From positions 1-64,000 of the forward strand of contig NZ_BJND01000055.1 of NCBI RefSeq assembly GCF_006539505.1: 64,000 nt of DNA. Direction: 5' to 3'. The notes below the pieces were generated by a model that saw only the letters and a program-made list of their open reading frames with translations, was not told the origin of the DNA and ran no database searches. The stretch's first letter is position 1. Each line of letters opens with the position of its first letter. Source of the DNA: Streptomyces spinoverrucosus. GTDB lineage: Bacteria > Actinomycetota > Actinomycetes > Streptomycetales > Streptomycetaceae. Both the position numbers and the translations under genes were made by a program. Shown in pieces: positions 57,807-64,000 of this stretch.

Positions 57807-59705
57807 GTGCGTCCCGGAGACGAGTTCGCCGGCCGCTATGTCCTCAGAGAGGTCATCGGCGCCGGGCGGAGCGGCGAGGTGTGGCTGGCCCACGACACGG
57901 TGGTGGGGCAGGACGTCGCGCTGAAACCGGAACGGATCGAGGGCGACCGCGACACGGCGGTACGACGGCTGCTGGCCGAGCCACGCGCGCTGGCCAAGTT
58001 CCGCGACCATCCGCACGTCGTGACGCTGTTCGACGTCGTAACCGTGGAGCAGGACGGCGAGGAGACGTACTGGTTCGTCATGGAGTACGTCCCCGGTGGC
58101 GGCCTGGACCGGCAGCCGCCGATGTCCGCGCAGCGGGCGGCCCGAATCGGTGCCGAGCTCGCCGACGCGCTCGCCGCGCTGCACGAGGCGGGGATCGTGC
58201 ACTGTGACGTCAAGCCCGCCAACATCGGCCTCACCCGGCGCGGTACGGCGAAGCTGCTGGACTTCGGTGCCGCGCACCGCACCAGCGGCACCGAGACCAT
58301 CACCAGCAACGGCCCGCTCAGCTTCACCCCGGACTACGCCGCCCCCGAACTGGCCCGGGGCCACCTGCCCCGGCCCGCCTCGGACGTGTTCTGCCTGGCC
58401 GCGACCCTGTACGGGCTGGTCACCGGGGCGCCGCCGCGCGGCGGGGAGTCCGGGGACGGCGGGACGGACACCGAGCGCCTGACGTACTGGAAGGCCGAGC
58501 AGGGCGTCGTGGAGATGGACGCCGAGGCCGTGGGCCCGCTGTACCCGGTGCTCACCGCCATGCTCCACCGCGACCCACGGCAACGCCCCGACGCCGCCGA
58601 GGCCGGACGGCAGCTGGCCGCCGTCGCCGCGCCCGGGTCCGCGTCCGGGTCCCTGGCCACCACCGCCCAGCCCGGCGGGCGGACACGGTGGCGATGGCCG
58701 GCGCGTCGGCCTCTGCTGGCCACGGCCGTCGGGATCGGCGCCGCGCTGGTCCTGGGCGGTCTGATCCTCGCCCCCGGCGGCGGCGACGCGGATCAGGGCA
58801 CGGACGAGGCCGGCCGGAGCAGCACCCCCGAGGCCTCGCTGATCGGCGATCCGCGCACCGCCGACGTGTGCGCCCTGACCGACCCGGCCGCCCTCGGCCA
58901 GTTCGGCAAGGTCCGTGTGGACGTCGACTACGGCAACTTCGACCGCTGTGACCAACTGGTCAGCCCCGACGACGAGACCCGTATCGACGTGTCGGTCCAG
59001 TTACGGCCCGGCTCCCGGCCCGAGAGCTCCCGGCCGGCCACGCGCATCGGAAGGATCGGCGTCCTGGAGGAGTCGCCGGAGACCGACGAGTGCGGCCTGC
59101 TGCTGTACGACAGCGCCGCCGGCGGGGATGCCGACGGCACCCTCGTCGGGATCCGCGTCGACGTGGGGGACGGCTCGGTGACCGGCGGCAACGCGACGCT
59201 GTGCACGGTCGCCCACACGGCCGCCCGGAGCGCCGCCGAGGTGCTGAACACCGGCCCCCTTCCCCGCCGTTCCCCGGCCTACCCGGACAACTCGCTGGCC
59301 TGGGCAGACGCCTGCGCGCTGCTCGACGCGAAGGCACTGTCGGACGCCGTGCCCGGCATCAAGCCGGACACGCCGGAGGTCGGTGTCGCGAACTGGAACT
59401 GCGAGTGGTTCAGCGAGGTGGACGACCTGGAGGCGGAGGTGAGCTTCTTCCGCGACCAGCCCAAGTCCGCCAAGGACCGCGAGGTCGTCCGGCTCAGCGG
59501 CTACCGGGCCCTCGTCGAGCCGGAGGGCGACGGCGACGAGACCTGCACGGTCTTCCTCGAATACCGCCGGTACAGCGGCCAGGACGCCAAGCAGGCCGCC
59601 GAGATGGTGCGCCTGCGCGTCGGCGGCGAACGCCCCATGGACGACCTCTGCACGATGGTCACCGGCCTCGCCACGTCAGCGGCCACCAAGCTGCCCGAAC
59701 GCTGA
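57807..59705 (+). CDS. membrane Ser/Thr protein kinase (second copy)
   Basis: 632 residues from GTG 57807, with GGGGGAG upstream. Full kinase domain: IGAGRSGEVW, DVALK, EYVPGGGLDRQPPMSAQRAA (the hinge and alpha D lacking in the other copy), catalytic HCDVKPANI (Cys instead of Arg, non-RD type), DFG, and YAAPELARG. One helix (LLATAVGIGAALVLGGLILA) leads to a tandem DUF3558-like sensor with CALTDPAALGQFG and CALLDAKALSDAV. A TTA codon sits at about 58999. Followed 70 bases later by an FHA-like gene, the same pairing as in the first module. Confidence 0.92.
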   Translation: MRPGDEFAGRYVLREVIGAGRSGEVWLAHDTVVGQDVALKPERIEGDRDTAVRRLLAEPRALAKFRDHPHVVTLFDVVTVEQDGEETYWFVMEYVPGGGLDRQPPMSAQRAARIGAELADALAALHEAGIVHCDVKPANIGLTRRGTAKLLDFGAAHRTSGTETITSNGPLSFTPDYAAPELARGHLPRPASDVFCLAATLYGLVTGAPPRGGESGDGGTDTERLTYWKAEQGVVEMDAEAVGPLYPVLTAMLHRDPRQRPDAAEAGRQLAAVAAPGSASGSLATTAQPGGRTRWRWPARRPLLATAVGIGAALVLGGLILAPGGGDADQGTDEAGRSSTPEASLIGDPRTADVCALTDPAALGQFGKVRVDVDYGNFDRCDQLVSPDDETRIDVSVQLRPGSRPESSRPATRIGRIGVLEESPETDECGLLLYDSAAGGDADGTLVGIRVDVGDGSVTGGNATLCTVAHTAARSAAEVLNTGPLPRRSPAYPDNSLAWADACALLDAKALSDAVPGIKPDTPEVGVANWNCEWFSEVDDLEAEVSFFRDQPKSAKDREVVRLSGYRALVEPEGDGDETCTVFLEYRRYSGQDAKQAAEMVRLRVGGERPMDDLCTMVTGLATSAATKLPER

Positions 59706-59775
59706 CGGGCGGGAAGGGTCCCGTAGCGGAGCCGCACAGTGGTGGCGAGAAACCACCACGCCGAGGAGTCCGGGG

Positions 59776-60483
59776 ATGAACCGTCGTGAGAGTCTCGCGC
59801 GCGGTGCCCCACCGGCCGCCGCGGACACTCTGCACGCCAGATCGGCAGCGGGCGAGGTCACGGCCGCTCCGGTGCCCGGCCGGGTGGTGTGCTTCGGCCG
59901 GGCTCCGGGCTGCCCCGGCAGGGACCTGTACGTCGGCGGCGACGACCGGCGGGTGAGTCGTAGGCAGGGAGATCTGACGTACCACCACGGCCACTGGTGG
60001 CTGCGCAATACCGGCCTCCGGCCCCTGCGCATCCCGTACGGCGAACTCCTCGCGCCCCGCGCCGCCCCGCTCCCCCTCCCCTCCGGCTACACCCCGCTGT
60101 TCGTGCAGGGCCTCGGCCACCGCGAGTACCTGATCGAGCTGCACGTGACCGACCCCGCCCGCTGCCCCGGAAACCCCCCGCGCGGCCGCCCGGCCCTCGA
60201 CGACGACGAGCGGCTCCTGTTGGTCGTTCTGGGCCAGCGCTACCTGCGCCATGAGTCCGACCCGCGCCCCTTCCCCTCCCGCAAGGCGCTGCAGCAACTG
60301 CGTTTCCTGCGCCCGGAGACGGACTGGGAGTCGCCCGGGATCGAGCGCCGGGTCGCTCAGATCGGCGCTCGGCTGAACGCCGACGAGGCCGTGCCGCTGC
60401 ACGCCCTGCTCCGGGAACTGGTGGACGCCACGGACCTCGTACCGCCGGACCTCGCGCTGCTGGACCGGGAGCTCGACGGGTGA
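59776..60483 (+). CDS. FHA-like phosphopeptide-binding protein (second copy)
   Basis: 235 residues from ATG 59776, with GAGGAG upstream. Same architecture as the copy at 56858: RVVCFGRAPG, RRVSRRQGDLTYHHG, HWWLRNTGLRPLRI, SGYTPLFVQGLGHREYLIEL, and the C-terminal LDDDERLLLVVLGQRYLRHE. In the pocket motif RRQG stands where RRHG is expected (His to Gln), which may weaken phospho-Thr binding. It is paired with the second kinase. The acidic Asp tail of the first copy is absent. Confidence 0.85.
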   Translation: MNRRESLARGAPPAAADTLHARSAAGEVTAAPVPGRVVCFGRAPGCPGRDLYVGGDDRRVSRRQGDLTYHHGHWWLRNTGLRPLRIPYGELLAPRAAPLPLPSGYTPLFVQGLGHREYLIELHVTDPARCPGNPPRGRPALDDDERLLLVVLGQRYLRHESDPRPFPSRKALQQLRFLRPETDWESPGIERRVAQIGARLNADEAVPLHALLRELVDATDLVPPDLALLDRELDG

Positions 60484-60571
60484 CGTTCGGCGTGTGCGCG
60501 GTGTGACCAGCGCCTTCGCGCCCCCGATGCGCCGCTTGTCACCACCCCCGCGGGCGCACTACTGTCACCAC

Positions 60572-60745
60572 GCCTTGGTGAACGGGAAATCCGGTGTGAT
60601 GCCGGTGCGGCCCTCGCCACTGTGATCGGGAAGTCCGGCTCCAGCCCTCGCGGGCAGCCACTGGGTCCTAGACCCGGGAAGGCGGAGCACGGGCGGTGTC
60701 ACCCGTCAGCCAGGAGACCGGCCAAGGCGCGTCAACCATCCACGA
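60572..60745 (+). ncRNA. cobalamin riboswitch
   Basis: The untranslated leader of cbiM carries the B12-riboswitch conserved blocks in order: GGTGAACGGGAAATCCGGTG (from about 60577), then CGCCACTGTGA, GGGAAGTCC, CCACTGGGTC, GGGAAGGCG and the box GCCAGGAGACCGGCC (60709-60723). Adenosylcobalamin binding would shut down the downstream transporter. Boundaries are approximate. Confidence 0.92.
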
Positions 60746-60771
60746 GGTGCTGGAGAGGGTCTGCTGAAGCC

Positions 60772-61464
60772 ATGCACATAGCCGAGGGTTTTCTGCCTCC
60801 GGCGCACGCGATCGCCTGGGGTGCCGCGTCCGCGCCGTTCGTCGTCCACGGAGTCCGCTCCCTCACCCGTGAGGTCAGGGAACATCCCGAGAGCACGCTG
60901 CTGCTCGGCGCCTCGGGCGCCTTCACCTTCGTCCTGTCGGCGCTGAAGCTGCCGTCGGTGACCGGGAGTTGCTCGCATCCCACCGGCACGGGACTGGGCG
61001 CCATTCTGTTCCGGCCGCCGGTGATGGCGGTGCTGGGCACCATCACGCTGCTGTTCCAGGCGCTGCTGCTCGCCCACGGCGGGCTGACCACGCTCGGCGC
61101 CAACGTCTTCTCGATGGCGATCGTCGGCCCCTGGGCCGGGTACGGGATCTACCGGCTGCTGCGGCGGTACGACGTGCCGCTGATGGTCGCCGTGTTCTTC
61201 GGCGCGTTCGTCGCCGACCTGTCCACCTACTGCGTCACCAGCGTCCAGCTGGCGCTCGCCTTCCCCGACCCGAGCAGCGGTTTCCTGGGCGCGCTCGGCA
61301 AGTTCGGCTCCATCTTCGCCATCACGCAGATTCCGCTCGCGATCAGCGAGGGGCTGCTCACGGTGCTGGTGATGCGGCTGCTGGTGCAGTCCAGCAAGGG
61401 TGAACTGACCCGGCTGGGCGTGCTGCTCACCCGGAAGACCGGCACCGAGGCGGTGGCCCGATGA
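60772..61464 (+). CDS. cbiM: energy-coupling-factor cobalt transporter substrate-binding subunit CbiM
   Basis: 230 residues. It begins MHIAEGFLPPAHAIAW; the free N-terminus and His-2 bind Co2+ in this family. Seven helices include LGTITLLFQALLLAHGGLTT and FGAFVADLSTYCVTSVQLAL. With CbiN, CbiQ and CbiO it imports cobalt for B12 synthesis. First gene after the riboswitch, overlapping cbiN by four bases. Confidence 0.95.
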   Translation: MHIAEGFLPPAHAIAWGAASAPFVVHGVRSLTREVREHPESTLLLGASGAFTFVLSALKLPSVTGSCSHPTGTGLGAILFRPPVMAVLGTITLLFQALLLAHGGLTTLGANVFSMAIVGPWAGYGIYRLLRRYDVPLMVAVFFGAFVADLSTYCVTSVQLALAFPDPSSGFLGALGKFGSIFAITQIPLAISEGLLTVLVMRLLVQSSKGELTRLGVLLTRKTGTEAVAR

Positions 61465-61820
61465 AGCGCGGCACGAAGATCAACCTCCTGCTGCTGCTCG
61501 CCGTCGCCGCCCTCGCGGTGCTGCCGCTGGCGCTCGGGCTCGGCGACCACAAGGAGGAGCCGTTCACCGGCGCCGACGCGGAGGCGGAGACGGCGATCAC
61601 CGAGCTGGACCCGGACTACGAGCCCTGGTTCTCGCCGCTGTACGAGCCGCCGTCCGGTGAGATCGAGTCCGGCCTGTTCGCCCTCCAGGCGGCGGTCGGC
61701 GCGGGCGCCCTCGCGTACTACTTCGGGCTGCGGCGCGGGCGGCGCCAGGGTGCGGCGCGGGCGCAGGAGCAGCAGGGCGCGGCGCGGACACCCGGGCACG
61801 ACGGAGCCGAAGGGGCCTGA
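61461..61820 (+). CDS. cbiN: cobalt transporter auxiliary subunit CbiN
   Basis: 119 residues with two helices, KINLLLLLAVAALAVLPLAL and SGLFALQAAVGAGALAYYFG, joined by an acidic external loop (FTGADAEAETAITELDPDYE, PWFSPLYEPPSG) typical of CbiN. The presence of CbiN rather than NikL/NikN marks the substrate as cobalt. A basic, Gln-rich tail of about 35 residues extends past the usual end. Confidence 0.93.
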   Translation: MKRGTKINLLLLLAVAALAVLPLALGLGDHKEEPFTGADAEAETAITELDPDYEPWFSPLYEPPSGEIESGLFALQAAVGAGALAYYFGLRRGRRQGAARAQEQQGAARTPGHDGAEGA

Positions 61821-61825
61821 GCCTC

Positions 61826-62575
61826 GTGCTGCCGATCGACGCGGCGGCGCACAGCAGTCGCTGGCGCCGCCGCCATCCTGTGGACAAGGCCGTGCTCGGA
61901 CTGGGACTGACGGTGCTGGCGATCTCGCTGCCGCCCTGGCCGGGGGCCGCGCTGGTGCTGGTGACGGCGCTGGCCGTGCTGCTGGGCCCGGCGGGCGTGC
62001 CCGTGCGGCGGCTGTGGCGGGCCTACCGGGTGCCGCTGGGCTTCTGCGTCACCGGCGCGCTGCCGCTGCTGGTGCGGGTCGGCGGCCCGGACGGGTTCGT
62101 GGGCCTCGCGGTCGGCGGCCCGGTGCGCGCCGGGGAGCTGCTGCTGCGCACCTCGGCGGCCTCGCTGGGTGTGCTGCTGTTCGCGTTCACCACCCCGATG
62201 TCCGACCTGCTGCCACGCCTGGTCCGCGCGGGCGTGCCCGCGCCCGTCGTCGACGTGGCCCTGGTGACGTACCGGATGAGCTTTCTGCTCCTGGACTCCG
62301 TGCGCCGGATCCGCGACGCCCAGGCCGCCCGCCTCGGGCACACCACGCGGGCCGCCCAGTGGCGGTCTCTGGCCGGGCTCGGCGCGACGGCCTTCGTACG
62401 CGCCTTCGACCGGGCGACGCGCCTGCAGGCCGGACTCGCCGGGCGCGGCTACGACGGCACCCTGCGCGTCCTCGTGCCTGAGGCCCGCGTCTCCGTCCCG
62501 TTCACGGCCATGAGCGTCGCGCTGCTCGCGGCGCTGGCCGCCCTCACCTTCGTACTCGAAAGGCCACTGTCATGA
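61826..62575 (+). CDS. cbiQ: ECF transporter transmembrane subunit CbiQ
   Basis: 249 residues from GTG 61826, six bases after cbiN. Five or six helices and the two coupling motifs of ECF T-components: AQAARLGHT in a cytoplasmic helix region and RAFDRATRLQAGLAGRGYDG further on (Ala-Arg-Gly type motifs that contact the ATPase). It links CbiM to the ATPase. Confidence 0.93.
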   Translation: MLPIDAAAHSSRWRRRHPVDKAVLGLGLTVLAISLPPWPGAALVLVTALAVLLGPAGVPVRRLWRAYRVPLGFCVTGALPLLVRVGGPDGFVGLAVGGPVRAGELLLRTSAASLGVLLFAFTTPMSDLLPRLVRAGVPAPVVDVALVTYRMSFLLLDSVRRIRDAQAARLGHTTRAAQWRSLAGLGATAFVRAFDRATRLQAGLAGRGYDGTLRVLVPEARVSVPFTAMSVALLAALAALTFVLERPLS

Positions 62576-63414
62576 GCGAGGCCGCCGCCCTGGTCGCCCT
62601 GCGGGGCGCGTCCTTCGCCTACGAGGACGGCCCGGCCGTGCTCACCGGCCTCGACTTCGAGGTGCGCAAGGGGCGCGCGCTGGCGCTGCTCGGTCGCAAC
62701 GGCAGCGGCAAGACCACGCTGATGCGGCTGCTCAGCGGGGGACTTCGGCCGCACGCCGGGCAGTTGACGGTGGACGGCACGCCGGTGTCGTACGACCGGA
62801 AGGGGCTGACCCGGCTGCGGACCACCGTTCAGCTGGTGGTGCAGGATCCGGACGACCAGCTGTTCGCCGCGTCGGTGGCGCAGGACGTGTCCTTCGGGCC
62901 GCTGAACCTCGGGCTGCCGGACGCGGAGGTGCGGGCGCGGGTCGAGGAGGCACTCGCGGCGCTGGACATCACCGGGCTGGCGGACCGGCCGACGCATCTC
63001 CTCTCCTACGGGCAGCGCAAGCGGACCGCGATCGCCGGTGCCGTCGCGATGCGGCCACGCGTGCTGATCCTCGACGAGCCGACGGCCGGGCTCGATCCCG
63101 ACGGCCAGGAACGGCTGCTCGCCACCCTCGACGGGCTGCGCGCGAGCGGCACGACGGTCGTGATGGCCACCCACGACGTCGACCTGGCCCTGCGCTGGGC
63201 CGACGACGCGGCCCTGCTCACCCCGTCCGGCATACGCACCGGCCCCGCCCCCGAGAACCTGTCCCGCACGGAACTACTGCGCGAGGCGGGCCTACGCCTG
63301 CCGTGGGGCATCGCGGCAACGGAACTACTACGCGGCCAGGGCCTGTTGAACGACGGAGCCACTGGTCCACGCACAGCGGAGCAACTGGCGGCCCTGGCAG
63401 GCCCGCGCCGCTGA
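62572..63414 (+). CDS. cbiO: cobalt ECF transporter ATPase CbiO
   Basis: 280 residues. Walker A GRNGSGKTT (about residue 42), Q-loop VVQDPDDQLF, signature LLSYGQRKR (LSYGQ form), Walker B VLILDEPTAGLDP and H-loop MATHDVDLA are complete. The DPDDQLF and LSYGQRKR variants are ECF-type. ATG overlaps the cbiQ stop by four bases. Last gene of the operon. Confidence 0.95.
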   Translation: MSEAAALVALRGASFAYEDGPAVLTGLDFEVRKGRALALLGRNGSGKTTLMRLLSGGLRPHAGQLTVDGTPVSYDRKGLTRLRTTVQLVVQDPDDQLFAASVAQDVSFGPLNLGLPDAEVRARVEEALAALDITGLADRPTHLLSYGQRKRTAIAGAVAMRPRVLILDEPTAGLDPDGQERLLATLDGLRASGTTVVMATHDVDLALRWADDAALLTPSGIRTGPAPENLSRTELLREAGLRLPWGIAATELLRGQGLLNDGATGPRTAEQLAALAGPRR

Positions 63415-63481
63415 GGGCCGTGGCGCTCAGTCCAAGAGCGTGGACTTTGTGACGGGACCGTCGACTTCGGTATCGCCTCGG

Positions 63482-64000
63482 TCAGGCCGAACGCTTGCGT
63501 GACGCTGTCTTCTTTGCCGTCGACTTCTTTGCCGTGCTCTTCGAAGCCGCCGTCTTCTTCGTTCCCTGCGTCGACTTGGACGCCGTCTTCTTCGCGGCCG
63601 TCTTCTTCGCCGTGGACTTCTTGCCGGCCGGTTCCTTGGGGGCGGCGCGGCTGGTCTTGCGTTGGGCGAGTGGGCGGACCTCGGCCGGGGCCTCGCCGCG
63701 GGACTCGCGGGCCGCGCGGACGCTGCTCTCCAGGGCCGCCATCAGGTCGAGCACCTTGCCGCCCGCCGCGGGTTCGGGAGCCTCGGGGGGTGCCTCGCCG
63801 GCCGCCTTCGCCGCGATGACCTCCTCGACGGCCTCGCGGTACTCGTCGTGCAGATCCTCCAGGTCGACCTCGCCGAGGGTGTCCATCAGGGCGTCCGCGA
63901 GGTCGAGTTCCTTGTCGCGGACGGTGACGTTGGTGTCGGGCGCGACCCCCTCGGGCGCGCGGACCTCGTCCGGCCACAGCAGCCCGTGCATGGCGATGGC
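63482..64000 (-). CDS. ku: Ku DNA end-binding protein, C-terminal part (start outside window)
   Basis: The minus-strand frame is open to the window edge, so the N-terminus is missing; about 172 codons are visible. The region starts with AIAMHGLLWPDEVRAPEG, matching the Ku core end, then ELDLADALMDTLGEVDLEDL, HDEYREAVEEVIAAKAAGE. The last 60 residues are Lys/Ala/Ser/Thr repeats (KKSTAKKTAAKKTASK), the extended basic tail of actinobacterial Ku that binds DNA. Ku with LigD does bacterial non-homologous end joining; LigD may lie outside the window. Confidence 0.92.
   Translation of the reverse strand, partial: AIAMHGLLWPDEVRAPEGVAPDTNVTVRDKELDLADALMDTLGEVDLEDLHDEYREAVEEVIAAKAAGEAPPEAPEPAAGGKVLDLMAALESSVRAARESRGEAPAEVRPLAQRKTSRAAPKEPAGKKSTAKKTAAKKTASKSTQGTKKTAASKSTAKKSTAKKTASRKRSA

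Noticed and set aside
1..64000. CRISPR arrays, prophage structural genes, or biosynthetic megasynthases
   Set aside because: None seen: no regularly spaced repeats, no capsid/tail/terminase motifs, no PKS or NRPS domains.

Overview
The window is chromosomal DNA from a Streptomyces or close relative. Evidence: uniformly high GC with strong third-position G/C bias, GTG starts, four-base ATGA overlaps, bldA-type TTA codons confined to a few genes, a DmdR/IdeR-type iron box, LAXTG cell-wall anchoring, SpoOM/TerB/TerD genes, Ku with a lysine-rich tail, and Ser/Thr kinases with DUF3558-like sensor domains.

Layout. 1-6041: the end of a membrane protein gene, then an overlapping leftward operon for DedA, two PAP2 phosphatases and a two-component system, divergent from a BlaI repressor/M56 protease pair; this looks like an envelope and lipid-carrier stress module. 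6254-16186: a decayed region with remnants of an ABC solute-binding protein, an esterase, an ISL3 transposase, a Sul-like dihydropteroate synthase, LipB, two TetR regulators, a metal P-type ATPase and a serine hydrolase. It also holds the 3' half of a tRNA-Arg (an att-site scar) and a few intact genes (DinB-like, DUF6924, NmrA-like reductase, epoxide hydrolase, SDR). 16290-22583: an MFS pump, then a MarR/TetR-controlled group of small exported proteins (DUF6153, DUF305, F510_1955-type) that suggests metal handling. 22755-33927: two tandem pairs of CNNM/CorC-type CBS transporters, SpoOM, TerB, a second BlaI/M56 pair, two TerD-like genes that have lost internal segments, and a short TatA. Three copies of one dyad, CTTCTAC-N6-GTAGAAG (one slightly degenerate), precede spoOM, terB and terD, and a variant with the same core precedes the first blaI, so these genes probably form a BlaI-type regulon.

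34212-53129: a phytase-like secreted esterase, RibD-type reductase, a probably leaderless antitoxin/PIN toxin pair, DUF899, DUF2993, a siderophore uptake operon with an iron box and a divergent second binding protein, a VOC protein, two SMI1/KNR4 proteins, an LAETG wall protein, a DUF3558 lipoprotein, a DUF1906 hydrolase, a PL7 alginate lyase and a lipoprotein carbonic anhydrase. 53400-60483: two membrane Ser/Thr kinases and two FHA-like proteins arranged as paralogous modules. 60570-63414: a cobalamin riboswitch controlling a CbiMNQO cobalt transporter. The window ends inside a Ku gene.

Common themes are envelope stress (two BlaI/M56 pairs, DedA/PAP2, CNNM, Ter, kinases), metal homeostasis (iron, cobalt, probably copper) and decay around an old tRNA integration site. 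Family assignments come from reading motifs by eye, without database searches.
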